From UBA668 sp040081465 (lineage in GTDB: Bacteria > Actinomycetota > Acidimicrobiia > Acidimicrobiales > Ilumatobacteraceae): a stretch of DNA of 64,000 bases. This document shows positions 51,231 through 60,448 of the stretch, piece by piece (position 1 is the first letter of the stretch; the number at the start of each line of letters is the position of its first letter). Location: contig JBEBGL010000009.1 of NCBI GenBank assembly GCA_040081465.1, forward strand, positions 1 to 64,000, read 5' to 3'. The notes beneath the pieces are model-generated. The model had not been told where the DNA came from and searched no databases. It worked only from the letters and a program-made list of their open reading frames with translations. Made by a program: the position numbers and the translations under genes.

Positions 51231-52624
51231 TGGGCACGCAGCGCCCGAACTTGGGCACAATCACCGAGGCAGCGCGCACGGTCGACGTCATTCACGAGAC
51301 CGACGTTCTCGTCGTCGGATCTGGTCCAGCCGGTCTTGCGGCCGCGCTCGCTGCCGCCCGCGCTGGCGTCGATGTAACGATGGTCGAGCGCTACGGCTGC
51401 TTTGGCGGCAACATAACGGCGGTCGGCGTTGAGGGAATGGCGTGGTATCGCCACGAGCAGACGGTCGAAGCCAATGGCATTGGGCGCGAATTCGAAACCC
51501 GCGCCTTCGAGATGGGCGCGGCTGTGCAGGAGAGCCAGTCGCAGTCATACGAACTCGACGCAGAAGGCTTCAAGGTTGTCGCCGATCGAATGGTCGAAGA
51601 GTCCGGCATGCGGGCGATGTTGCACCGCACCTTCGTCGCGCCGATCATGGAAGGCGACGCAGTGGTTGGAATCATCACCGAGTCGAAGGCAGGCCGCGAA
51701 GCGATCCGTGCCCGCCGCGTGATCGACGCGTCAGGCGATGCCGACGTGGCGTTCCGCGCTGGCGCGCCGACGCATCACACACCGCGAGAGAAGATGATGG
51801 CTGCGTCCGTCATGTTCCATATCTCCGGCGTCGACAAGAAGGCCTTCATCGAAGGCATCAAGGCCGACCCGCAGACGTACAAGGACTGGGGCAGCGACGG
51901 CGGCGGTGACGAGTGGAACATCGAGACGGGCGGCAAGGAAGACGACATGTTCTCGCCGTTCTTGAAGAAGCCCTTTCAACGTGCGATTGCCGACGGTCTG
52001 ATTCCTGCGCACCTCACCACGCTGGCGGGAACATGGGGCGCCGTTCACGACACCGGCGAACTGACTTACATGAACCTGGTGCACCTAGACAACATCGATG
52101 GCACCGACCCTGACGACCTGACTCGCGGCGAGATCGAGGGACGGCGGCAAGCGATGTATGCGCTCGATGCGCTGCGTGCGTACACGGCCGGCTGCGAAGG
52201 CGCGCGGCTGCGCAACTTCGGCATGACGTTAGGTGTTCGCGACACGCGCAAGATCGACGCGCAGTACAACATGACCGAGCACGACGTGCGCGAGCAAGCG
52301 CGCTTCGAAGACAGCATCGGCATCTATCCCGAGTTCATCGACGGCTACGGAATCCTGATACTTCCCACGACCGGTCGCTACTTCCATCTCCCCTACCGCA
52401 ACCTGCTTCCGAAGGGCGTGCGCAATCTGCTTGTCGCCGGTCGTAGCTCGGGTGGCGACCGCGTCTCGCACGCGGCGACGCGCAACATGTCGTGCTGCGC
52501 GGTGCTTGGCCAAGGCGCAGGCATCGCCGCCGCCCGCTCGATTCACGACGGCTGCGAGTTGAACGACGTCGACATCACTGCGGTGCAGAAGGAACTCGAC
52601 CGCCAGGGAGTCCGTTTCACCTAG
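51230..52624 (+). CDS. FAD-dependent oxidoreductase coupled to the ABC importer
   Basis: A 464-residue flavoprotein of the FAD_oxidored group. FAD site: ETDVLVVGSGPAGLAAALAAARAGVDVTMVERYGCFGGN. AGREAIRARRVIDASGDADVAFRAG is the second FAD-contacting block, and the C-terminus has NLLVAGRSSGGDRVSHAATRNMSCCAVLGQGAGIAA. Genes of this group often lie with catabolic transporters and oxidise the imported compound or a derivative. The ATG overlaps the ATPase stop by one base. Its end overlaps the convergent PdxA-like gene by 4 bases. Confidence 0.9.
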   Translation: MGTQRPNLGTITEAARTVDVIHETDVLVVGSGPAGLAAALAAARAGVDVTMVERYGCFGGNITAVGVEGMAWYRHEQTVEANGIGREFETRAFEMGAAVQESQSQSYELDAEGFKVVADRMVEESGMRAMLHRTFVAPIMEGDAVVGIITESKAGREAIRARRVIDASGDADVAFRAGAPTHHTPREKMMAASVMFHISGVDKKAFIEGIKADPQTYKDWGSDGGGDEWNIETGGKEDDMFSPFLKKPFQRAIADGLIPAHLTTLAGTWGAVHDTGELTYMNLVHLDNIDGTDPDDLTRGEIEGRRQAMYALDALRAYTAGCEGARLRNFGMTLGVRDTRKIDAQYNMTEHDVREQARFEDSIGIYPEFIDGYGILILPTTGRYFHLPYRNLLPKGVRNLLVAGRSSGGDRVSHAATRNMSCCAVLGQGAGIAAARSIHDGCELNDVDITAVQKELDRQGVRFT

Positions 52625-53574
52625 GTGTGTGTTGAGAGCTTGCGGGCATAGTCGACAGCGTGCTGCAACGACTTGGTGAAGGCCTGGCCCGTCCACGCAA
52701 TGTCGAATGCCGTGCCGTGATCCACCGAGGTTCGAACGATCGGTAATCCGAGCGTGACGTTTACTGCGCTGTCGAAGGCAAGCAACTTCATCGGCGCGTG
52801 TCCCTGATCGTGGTACATGCACACGATCGCGTCGTACCGCTGACGGTGAACGGCCTGATGGAACACAGTGTCGGCGGGGTGCGGGCCAGTGGCGTCGATG
52901 CCTTCCGCGACCGCCGCCTGAATGGCTGGTGCGATGTGTTCGATGTCTTCGTTACCGAATAGGCCGTGCTCGCCCGCGTGCGGGTTTAGGCCACAAACGG
53001 CGATACGCGGACGGTCGATGAAGCGGCAGAGCACATCGTGCGTGAGGTGGATCACATCCAGCACACGGTCAGCGCGCACACGGCTGATCGCTTCGGCAAG
53101 CGAGCAATGGGTGCTGACATGGGTTACGGCAAGTGGGCCATTCGTCAGCATCATCGTCACCTTGCTGGCACCGCAAAGGCTGGCGATGAACTCGGTGTGG
53201 CCAACGAAGCCCGGGTCAGTCAGCTGTGTCGCCTCTTTGTTCATGGGCATCGTTACGACGCCAGCGACCTTGCCCGATAGCGCGTCACGGGTTGCCCGCT
53301 CGACGTACGCACGCGCAGCTGCACCACTAGCGGCGTCGAGTTGACCCGGGCGATGTTCGCGCGCCGTCAGCAGGCCGAGGTCGACGATCGGCAACTTGTT
53401 CCAGTCGAGCTCGAGATTCAGCAGCGTTGCGCCGTGACGCAAGATCGCCTCATCGCCGTAGACCACAACCTCCTCGCCGAGGGCATCGGCCGCGAAGCTG
53501 CGCAGCACGATCTCCGGTCCAACACCAGAAGCGTCGCCCATAGTGATCGCCAGCGGAGCGCCCATGTCAGCCAT
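52621..53574 (-). CDS. PdxA-family dehydrogenase (PdxA2-like, four-carbon acid phosphate)
   Basis: A 317-residue NAD-dependent dehydrogenase of the 4-hydroxythreonine-4-phosphate dehydrogenase family. Motifs: AITMGDASGVGPEIVLRS, VTMPMNKEATQ, GHTEFIASLCG, CGLNPHAGEHGLFG and CMYHDQGHAPMKLLAF (metal His). Together with the DUF1537 kinase next door it matches the PdxA2-DtnK pair that degrades D-threonate or D-erythronate through a 4-phosphate. A role in vitamin B6 synthesis is less likely. I start at MADMGAP, which overlaps the kinase end by 8 bases; ATG at 53565 is an alternative. Confidence 0.88.
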   Translation of the reverse strand: MADMGAPLAITMGDASGVGPEIVLRSFAADALGEEVVVYGDEAILRHGATLLNLELDWNKLPIVDLGLLTAREHRPGQLDAASGAAARAYVERATRDALSGKVAGVVTMPMNKEATQLTDPGFVGHTEFIASLCGASKVTMMLTNGPLAVTHVSTHCSLAEAISRVRADRVLDVIHLTHDVLCRFIDRPRIAVCGLNPHAGEHGLFGNEDIEHIAPAIQAAVAEGIDATGPHPADTVFHQAVHRQRYDAIVCMYHDQGHAPMKLLAFDSAVNVTLGLPIVRTSVDHGTAFDIAWTGQAFTKSLQHAVDYARKLSTHT

Positions 53575-54535
53575 TCTCGCGGCGCAGCAGGTCGACGAGT
53601 GCATCCGGCCCACCGAACCCGCCGGCCTTAGTGATTACTAACGGGCCATCGTCGTCAAGGCTCATTGGCATCCCTGGAGCAGCGAAACCCGACACCGCGC
53701 GCGGCGCACCGCCAAGAACGGCTGCAGCAGTTTCGCCACCGATGATGACAACGGTTCGCGGTCGCAGCTTCTCGATTCGCAATCTTGCCTGCGCCGCCAG
53801 AGCGGAAACCGCTTGAGGATCGAGTTCACCTTCCGGGGTGTCGGTGGCGACGACTTCGATACCTCTCAACTGCAGCACTTGTTCGCGAGCGATGGGATTA
53901 GCACTTCCACAAATCACCAACACTGGTTCTTCAACAACGACCGCGCCATCGAGAGGGATAGAGGGTCGACCCGCCGCGAATGCGGCACCCAGCGGTCCGG
54001 CAGGGCCAGCCAGCAGAACGTCGTGACCGACGAGCGCCAACGCGGCGGCGTGCATCGCATCGGAACTCGGTACATCACAAACCGCGACTGCACCGTCGCC
54101 AGCGAGCCACGCGCTTAACTCGGTCGCGTCGGCCACGAGGTCGGCGTCGCCGAGATGATCAAGCACGTTGCCGATCGGATGTCCGTCCACGTGCACAACT
54201 CCCCTAGCGCATGTGCGACCCATCTCTGGCCAGCCGGGTAGCAGAACAATGCGCCGACCGGTTGTGCGCTGGCGAGCGCGCAACTCGGCGACCCAATTGC
54301 CGCGCAGTGTGGAGTCGATCTTGTGCGCAACCCACGCGGTGGGCGAAGCATCAATCGCAGCTGCACGTTCGGCAGCATCGCCCGACGCGAGCGAGCGCGA
54401 TCCAAGGTCGACAACACCTGAAGCATCAGGTGCGTCGCCGACGGTCACAGTCACCGGCCCAACCACTTGTGCGAACAGCGCGGCGACCTCGAACGCGCCG
54501 GTGCGGTCGTCCGCTGCGACCAACCATTCCCTCAC
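53567..54535 (-). CDS. Four-carbon acid sugar kinase family protein (DUF1537)
   Basis: A 322-residue kinase. The family marks are LVAADDRTGAFEVAALFA at the N-terminus, VAHKIDSTLRGNWVAEL, IIGGETAAAVLGG and the C-terminal VITKAGGFGGPDALVDLL. It phosphorylates threonate-, erythronate- or related acids. It is shorter than typical members (about 420 residues) because the middle part is compact. GTG start with a TACAGT -10 seven bases upstream. It is co-transcribed with the PdxA-like gene. Confidence 0.88.
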   Translation of the reverse strand: MREWLVAADDRTGAFEVAALFAQVVGPVTVTVGDAPDASGVVDLGSRSLASGDAAERAAAIDASPTAWVAHKIDSTLRGNWVAELRARQRTTGRRIVLLPGWPEMGRTCARGVVHVDGHPIGNVLDHLGDADLVADATELSAWLAGDGAVAVCDVPSSDAMHAAALALVGHDVLLAGPAGPLGAAFAAGRPSIPLDGAVVVEEPVLVICGSANPIAREQVLQLRGIEVVATDTPEGELDPQAVSALAAQARLRIEKLRPRTVVIIGGETAAAVLGGAPRAVSGFAAPGMPMSLDDDGPLVITKAGGFGGPDALVDLLRRENG

Positions 54536-54542
54536 CGAGCGG

Positions 54543-54548
54543 ACTGTA
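54543..54548 (-). promoter_or_regulatory. Leaderless promoter -10 element TACAGT (minus strand)
   Basis: Read on the minus strand, TACAGT, 7 bases, then the kinase GTG at 54535. The next gene upstream on the same strand ends at 54560, so this promoter lies in a gap of 24 bases and at the very end of that gene. Confidence 0.4.
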
Positions 54549-54559
54549 TCCGCGCGACG

Positions 54560-56119
54560 TCAGTTGACGCGGCGCTCGTGACCTTCCCAGTACGGGGCGC
54601 GTAGATCTTTCTTCAGCACCTTCATCGCCCCTGACAACGGCAGCGGGTCGGTGCGGAACTCGATGCTCTTCGGCAGCTTGTAGCCGGCGATCCACTCGCG
54701 GCAATGCGTGATCAGCTCGTCTTGTGTCGCAGTGGCGCCTTCCCTCAGCACCACGATCGCCAACACAGCTTCACCCCATTGCTCGCTCGGGATTCCGATG
54801 ACAGCGACCTGCAGCACCGCCGGATGTGATGCCACCGCGTTCTCGACTTCGGTGGAGTACACATTCTCGCCACCGGTGACAATCATGTCCTTGACGCGAT
54901 CGACGAGATACAGGTAACCGTCTTCGTCGAGATAGCCAGCGTCGCCGGTGTGATACCACCCGTCGCGGAAGACCTCGGCCGTTGCCTCCGGCTTGTTCCA
55001 ATACTCGATCATGAAGTTGCCTGCGCGGGCACACACTTCGCCAGCTTCGCCAGGCGGCAGCAGCTTGCCTTCGTCATCCTGAATCGACAGCACGACGCCT
55101 GGCAACGGACGACCTGCAGCACGCAGGTACTTGCCACCCGCGCGATGTTCGTCGGGACCGAGGAATGCGAGCACGCTCGAGCTCTCGGTCATGCCGTAGC
55201 CCTGCCAGATGTTGGTGTCGGGATACAGCGCAATCAACTTCTCGAGCAACGCTTGCGGCATGGGCGACGCGCCGTAAACGAGGTCGGTGAAACTGCCAAG
55301 CCCGGCCGGCGTGAAGTCGGGGTGCGCCATCACCATGCCGATCATCGTCGGCACCATCACCGTTACCGTCGGCTCGTATGCCTGCACGACCTTCGGAACA
55401 GCAGCAGGATCGAACAGCGGCAAGATGACCGTGTGTGCACCTTGTGCCGGCCCCCCGAGCACGCCAAACATCGAGGCCGCATGGAACATCGGGGTCTGAA
55501 TCAGGTTCACCGATTTGCGATCGAACTGCAGGCGCATCATCACGTGATAGGCGTTCAGTATTTCCGCTCGCTGATCGAGCAGCACGCCCTTTGGTAGGCC
55601 CGTCGTGCCGCCCGTGTACATCAACACGACCGGATCGGTCTCCTCACCCTCGTCGGGGATCGTCGGCTTGGCAGCGGCCAGCAACTCGGCGTGTTTCACC
55701 GTGTGCGGCACATCGCCCTCGCCGATCAGCACGATGTGTTCGAGTCCGGCTTCTTCTTTCACCGAGTCGATCAACTTGGCGAACCATGCGTCGACGAAAC
55801 ACACTTTCGTGCCCGAGTCGCGCAAGACGTATGCAAGCTCCTTCGGGGCGAACCGCAGGTTCAGCGGGTTGACCACCCCGCCGCCAAGAAAGGCGGCGTG
55901 ATACAGCTCGAGATATTCGAGCGAGTTCAGCGTCATGATGGCGAAGCGGTCGCCGCGACCGACGCCGAGGCTCTTCAGTCCGCCGACTGTGCGACTGACG
56001 TTGTCGAGGTGTTGCGCAAACGTCGTCGTGACGCCTGTACCTGAGTTGGTGGCACAGGGCAAGTCGGCATTTTGTGCAACGGCTGGCAAAAGCATGCGGT
56101 GATAGATGAGTTCCTTCAT
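54560..56119 (-). CDS. Acyl-CoA synthetase (AMP-dependent ligase)
   Basis: A 519-residue adenylate-forming enzyme that activates a carboxylic acid to its CoA thioester. The AMP-binding P-loop is VLMYTGGTTGLPKGV; IWQGYGMTES, GWYHTGDAGYLDEDGYL and DRVKDMIVTGGENVYSTEVENAV follow in order; the catalytic lysine is in LPLSGAMKVLKKDLR. It looks like medium- or long-chain fatty acid ligases. It lies upstream of the kinase/dehydrogenase pair on the same strand but ends 24 bases earlier and those genes have their own promoter. Confidence 0.93.
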   Translation of the reverse strand: MKELIYHRMLLPAVAQNADLPCATNSGTGVTTTFAQHLDNVSRTVGGLKSLGVGRGDRFAIMTLNSLEYLELYHAAFLGGGVVNPLNLRFAPKELAYVLRDSGTKVCFVDAWFAKLIDSVKEEAGLEHIVLIGEGDVPHTVKHAELLAAAKPTIPDEGEETDPVVLMYTGGTTGLPKGVLLDQRAEILNAYHVMMRLQFDRKSVNLIQTPMFHAASMFGVLGGPAQGAHTVILPLFDPAAVPKVVQAYEPTVTVMVPTMIGMVMAHPDFTPAGLGSFTDLVYGASPMPQALLEKLIALYPDTNIWQGYGMTESSSVLAFLGPDEHRAGGKYLRAAGRPLPGVVLSIQDDEGKLLPPGEAGEVCARAGNFMIEYWNKPEATAEVFRDGWYHTGDAGYLDEDGYLYLVDRVKDMIVTGGENVYSTEVENAVASHPAVLQVAVIGIPSEQWGEAVLAIVVLREGATATQDELITHCREWIAGYKLPKSIEFRTDPLPLSGAMKVLKKDLRAPYWEGHERRVN

Positions 56120-56125
56120 TCGGCC

Positions 56126-56131
56126 ACCCTA
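56126..56131 (-). promoter_or_regulatory. Leaderless promoter -10 element TAGGGT (minus strand)
   Basis: On the minus strand TAGGGT, 6 bases, then the ATG at 56119 of the acyl-CoA synthetase. Confidence 0.5.
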
Positions 56132-56183
56132 TTCCAAACTTGGGCAACGGTCGGCAGCCACCCGGCGTGGTTCAATGGGCGCT

Positions 56184-58655
56184 ATGAGCCAGGCCCTACC
56201 TGCGCGGGCGCGCGTCGTGATCATTGGCGGTGGCGTGATCGGAACATCGATTGCCTACCACCTCGGCCACCTCGGCCTGACCGACACAGTTCTGATCGAA
56301 CGCGACCAACTCACCTCCGGCACCACGTGGCACGCCGCGGGATTAATGGAGACGCTCGGGTCGACCTCAGCAACGTCGACCGAACTTCGCATGTACACAC
56401 GCGACCTCTACGCGCGGCTTGAGGCCGAGACCGGCCTTGCGACCGGCTTCGTCGCCAACGGTTTCATCGAGCTGGCCGCCGACGAAGGACGCCTGGAGGA
56501 GTTCCGACGGACATCTGCCTTCAACCGCTACTGCGGAGTCGACGTGCACGAGATCTCGCCGAAGGAGGTCGCCGACTTGTTCCCGTTGGCGCGCACCGAC
56601 GACCTGCTCGCAGGTTTCTACGTCGCGGAAGACGGGCGCGTGAACCCGGTCGACGTCACGATGTCGATGGCACGCGGAGCTCGGCAACTCGGCGTCACCA
56701 TTATCCAGGGCGTCAGCGCAACCGATGTCGAGATGCGCGACGGTGCCGTTCACGCGGTTGTGACCGACAGCGGCACGATCGAGTGCGAGTACGTCGTCAA
56801 CGCCGCCGGCATGTGGGCGCGCCAGCTTGGCGCCCGATCGGGTGTCTCGATCCCGTTGCAAGCGGCTGAGCACTACTACCTCATCACCGAACACATGGAA
56901 GGCATCGACGCGTCGTGGCCAGTGATTGAAGACCCTGCCAACTACGGCTACTACCGCGAAGAGGTCGGTGGCCTGATGATTGGTCTCTTCGAAAAGGTGT
57001 GCGCGCCATGGAAAGTGGAGGGAATTCCGCACGACACATCGTTCACGACTCTGCAGCCCGACTGGGATCGCATGGCTCCGTACGTCGAAGCGGCGATGAG
57101 CCGCGTGCCGAAGTCGCTGGAAACAGGAATTCGTACCTTCTTCTGCGGACCGGAGAGCTTCACGCCAGACCTCAGCCCGATCATCGGGCCAGCGCCAGAA
57201 GTGCGCAACTACTTCATCGCGGCTGGTCTCAACTCGATCGGCATCCTCACCGGCGGCGGTGTCGGCCGGCTAGTCGCTCATTGGATTGTCGACGGCGACC
57301 CGGGGGTCGACGTCACGGGCATGCATCCCGCTCGCTTGCACCCATACCAAGCAAACCCCGACTACCGACGCACGCGCACTGTCGAGTCGTTGGGCATGGT
57401 GTACCAAACCCACTTCCCTGATCGTTCGCTGCAGACTGCGCGCAACGCGAAGATCTCGCCGCTGCACCATCGCTTGGCTGCGCAGGGTGCACACTTCAAA
57501 GACGTCAGCGGTTGGGAGGGCGCCGACTGGTTCGCGGGCGCGGGACAAGTCGCCGACCCCGGCGCACTGTCGTGGAAGCGACCGACGTTCTGGAAACGAT
57601 GGGAGGAAGAACACAAGGCCTGTCGCGAGGGCGTGATCGTGATGGACATGAGCTTCATGTCGAAGTTCCGTGTGCAGGGCCGCGACGCTGGCCGGTTACT
57701 TGACTCGCTTTCAGGCAACTCGGTTAACGGCGCTGTTGGCGAGATCACCTACACGCAGTGGCTAAACCCGCGAGGCACTCTCGAAGCCGACCTCACGGTG
57801 ACGAAGCTTCCGTCGTCGTCCGTCGACGGCGACGACTTCCTCGTCGTTGCGACCGACACTGGGCACAGGCATGTTGAGTCGCAGATGCGTCGACACTTCG
57901 GCGACGCCCACGCGATCGTCACCGACGTCACCGGCGGCTACGCACAAATCAACGTGCAGGGTCCTCGCTCACGCGACCTACTGCAAATGCTGACGACGGT
58001 CGACATGTCGAACGATGCGTTCCCATTTCGTGCCGCACGCGAGATCGACATTGGTTTTGCGCGTGTGCTGTGTATTCGCATTACCTATCTCGGCGAGCTC
58101 GGATACGAGTTATACGTGCCCAGCGAGCAGGCGGTTCACGTCTACGACCGGCTGACAGAGGCTGGTGCGACACTCGACCTACGCCACGCTGGTCTAAAGG
58201 CGCTTGCGAGCTTGCGGATGGAAAAGGGTTACCGCGACTACGGCCACGACATCGACAACACCGACGGTCCGTTGGAAGCCGGGTTCGGCTTCGCACTTGC
58301 CCTCGACAAACCGGGCGGGTTCGTCGGGCGGGATGCAGTCGTGGCGCGCAAGGCTGCCGGTCCGCTCACTGAGCGATTGGTACAGGTGCAGGTTCTCGAC
58401 CCCGAGCCGCTGATGTTCCACGCAGAGGTCATTCGCCGCGATGGCCAGGCAGTCGGCTACTTGCGGGCGGCCTCGTACGGTCACACACTCGGAGGCGCGG
58501 TCGGGTTGGCGATGGTGAAGGCGGGTGGTGCCGCCGTCACCGCCGATTGGCTCGCAACCGGCACGTGGACTGTCGAGATCGTCGACCGTCAGTATCCGGC
58601 ACGCGTTTCGCTGCGACCGTTGTACGACCCAACCAACGCTCGCATCAAGATGTGA
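56184..58655 (+). CDS. Dimethylglycine/sarcosine dehydrogenase-like protein with GcvT domain
   Basis: An 823-residue two-part enzyme. The N-terminal DAO domain has VVIIGGGVIGTSIAYHL and LTSGTTWHAAGLM; the histidine in TTWHAAG is where dimethylglycine dehydrogenase carries covalent FAD. The C-terminal part (after about 430) is a GcvT-like tetrahydrofolate-binding aminomethyltransferase fold (GYAQINVQGPRSRDLL, GELGYELYVPSEQA, LRMEKGYRDYGHDI). It demethylates methylated glycines, passing one-carbon units to folate. The start is MSQALP; ATG at 56175 is possible. It is divergent from the acyl-CoA synthetase. Confidence 0.9.
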   Translation: MSQALPARARVVIIGGGVIGTSIAYHLGHLGLTDTVLIERDQLTSGTTWHAAGLMETLGSTSATSTELRMYTRDLYARLEAETGLATGFVANGFIELAADEGRLEEFRRTSAFNRYCGVDVHEISPKEVADLFPLARTDDLLAGFYVAEDGRVNPVDVTMSMARGARQLGVTIIQGVSATDVEMRDGAVHAVVTDSGTIECEYVVNAAGMWARQLGARSGVSIPLQAAEHYYLITEHMEGIDASWPVIEDPANYGYYREEVGGLMIGLFEKVCAPWKVEGIPHDTSFTTLQPDWDRMAPYVEAAMSRVPKSLETGIRTFFCGPESFTPDLSPIIGPAPEVRNYFIAAGLNSIGILTGGGVGRLVAHWIVDGDPGVDVTGMHPARLHPYQANPDYRRTRTVESLGMVYQTHFPDRSLQTARNAKISPLHHRLAAQGAHFKDVSGWEGADWFAGAGQVADPGALSWKRPTFWKRWEEEHKACREGVIVMDMSFMSKFRVQGRDAGRLLDSLSGNSVNGAVGEITYTQWLNPRGTLEADLTVTKLPSSSVDGDDFLVVATDTGHRHVESQMRRHFGDAHAIVTDVTGGYAQINVQGPRSRDLLQMLTTVDMSNDAFPFRAAREIDIGFARVLCIRITYLGELGYELYVPSEQAVHVYDRLTEAGATLDLRHAGLKALASLRMEKGYRDYGHDIDNTDGPLEAGFGFALALDKPGGFVGRDAVVARKAAGPLTERLVQVQVLDPEPLMFHAEVIRRDGQAVGYLRAASYGHTLGGAVGLAMVKAGGAAVTADWLATGTWTVEIVDRQYPARVSLRPLYDPTNARIKM

Positions 58656-58725
58656 GCAGCCGGCTAGGCGGTTCGGTGGCTCCGTACCAGACGTAACGAG
58701 CGGTCTGGCCGTATCGTTGAAACAC

Positions 58726-60432
58726 GTGAACGACGACCAGACCGATCAGGCAAGTGGTTTCGCAGCTCTCGGCCTGCGCCCGGAACTTCTTGCTGCGCTC
58801 GAGGCCTTGGGGTACGAAGAACCGACTCCGATCCAACGCGAGACCATCCCCCTGCTAATGGCAGGCCGCGACCTACTTGGCCAAGCGGCCACAGGCACAG
58901 GCAAGACGGCAGCGTTTGCGCTGCCCGCACTGCAACTGATCGACGGCCGCGCCGCATCCAAGCCGATCGCGCTGGTACTGGTACCAACTCGCGAACTTGC
59001 GATGCAGGTGAGCGAGGCGTTCTTCCGTTACGGCAAGACGCTTAACGCCAAGTGCGTCCCGGTATACGGCGGCCAGCCGATCTTCCGCCAGTTGCAGGCA
59101 CTCGATCGCGGCGTGCACATTGTTGTTGGCACGCCTGGCCGCATCATCGATCACATCGGTCGTGGCTCGCTGCAACTCGACGCGATCAAGTTGGTGGTTC
59201 TCGACGAAGCCGACGAAATGCTCGACATGGGCTTCGCCGACGACATCGAGAGCATCCTGCAAACGATCTCGCACGCACACCAGACGGTGCTGTTCTCGGC
59301 GACGATGCCCTCGCGTATCAATTCGATTGCCAAGCGCTACCAGACCGATCCGGTTCGCATCAATGTGGTGCGGGGCGACACCATCGCCAGCAAGGGGAAG
59401 GTTCGTCAGTGCGCATACGTTGTACAGCGCAACCACAAGCCAGCCGCACTTGGCCGCATTCTCGACATCGAATCGCCCGGCGGTGCGCTGGTGTTCTGCC
59501 GCACACGCGTCGAGGTCGACCAGCTCACCGAAACAATGAACGGCCGCGGCTATCGCGCTGAGGCGCTGCACGGCGGTATGGATCAGCTACAACGAGATCG
59601 CGTGATGGCGCGCCTGCGCGAGGGCACGACCGAGCTTCTAGTTGCCACCGACGTCGCCGCCCGCGGGCTCGATGTCGACACGCTGACCCACGTCGTCAAC
59701 TACGACGTGCCGTCGAACCCCGATAGTTACGTCCACCGCATTGGTCGCGTCGGTCGCGCGGGTCGCGAAGGTGTGGCCATCACACTCGCCGAACCGCGCG
59801 AGCAACGCTTGCTCGCGAACATCGAGCGACTCACCAAGCAGGCAATCGCCATCGAGAAGGTGCCGTCTGTCACCGATCTGCGCGCCGCGCAGTTGGAGCA
59901 AACTGTTACGTCGATTCGTGAGTCGATGGCTGCAGACGATCTCGACGACTTCTACCCGGTGCTAAATGCACTCAGCGGCGACGGCAACCCACAACGCATT
60001 GCGCTGGCCACGATCCGCCTCTTCCACGAGTTGGCGGGCAACGTGGTCGACGAGACCGAGATTCCCGACATCAGCCAACGCATGGAGCGTCGACCCGAAA
60101 GCAGCGGTCCGTCCGGTCGCCCCGGTGGAAAGCCTGGGCACACCGGTTCTCGCGCGCCAACCGGACGTCCGGGAAAGCCTGGGGCAGACAACGGTGCGAC
60201 CGGCTTCATCTACATCGGCATGGGTCGCGCGTCTGGCATTCGCCCGGGCGACTTGGTTGGTGCCATCGCCAACGAGACCGACCTAGTAGGCCGCGAGATC
60301 GGCCCCATCAAGATCACTGAAAAGTTCGCGGTCGTTGGCGTTCCCGATCGCAGTGTCGACATGGTGCTCGCTGCGCTGAAGCGCACGACCATCAAGGGCA
60401 AGAAGCCTCTCGTTCGTCGTTACACGGACTAG
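58726..60432 (+). CDS. DEAD-box RNA helicase with DbpA-type RNA-binding domain
   Basis: A 568-residue helicase. Motifs in order: the Q-motif GYEEPTPIQRETIP, Walker A AATGTGKT, PTRELAMQ, GTPGR, DEAD in VLDEADEML, SAT in FSATMP, and YVHRIGRVGRAGREG. The C-terminal DbpA-like domain (YIGMGRASGIRPGDLVGAIANE) follows a Gly/Pro/Arg-rich linker (about residues 455-490). Such enzymes act in ribosome assembly and cold response. The start is GTG at 58726 with TATCGT eight bases upstream; the longer frame to 58525 overprints the previous gene. Confidence 0.93.
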   Translation: MNDDQTDQASGFAALGLRPELLAALEALGYEEPTPIQRETIPLLMAGRDLLGQAATGTGKTAAFALPALQLIDGRAASKPIALVLVPTRELAMQVSEAFFRYGKTLNAKCVPVYGGQPIFRQLQALDRGVHIVVGTPGRIIDHIGRGSLQLDAIKLVVLDEADEMLDMGFADDIESILQTISHAHQTVLFSATMPSRINSIAKRYQTDPVRINVVRGDTIASKGKVRQCAYVVQRNHKPAALGRILDIESPGGALVFCRTRVEVDQLTETMNGRGYRAEALHGGMDQLQRDRVMARLREGTTELLVATDVAARGLDVDTLTHVVNYDVPSNPDSYVHRIGRVGRAGREGVAITLAEPREQRLLANIERLTKQAIAIEKVPSVTDLRAAQLEQTVTSIRESMAADDLDDFYPVLNALSGDGNPQRIALATIRLFHELAGNVVDETEIPDISQRMERRPESSGPSGRPGGKPGHTGSRAPTGRPGKPGADNGATGFIYIGMGRASGIRPGDLVGAIANETDLVGREIGPIKITEKFAVVGVPDRSVDMVLAALKRTTIKGKKPLVRRYTD

Positions 60433-60448
60433 CACTGTCGGTCACGGG

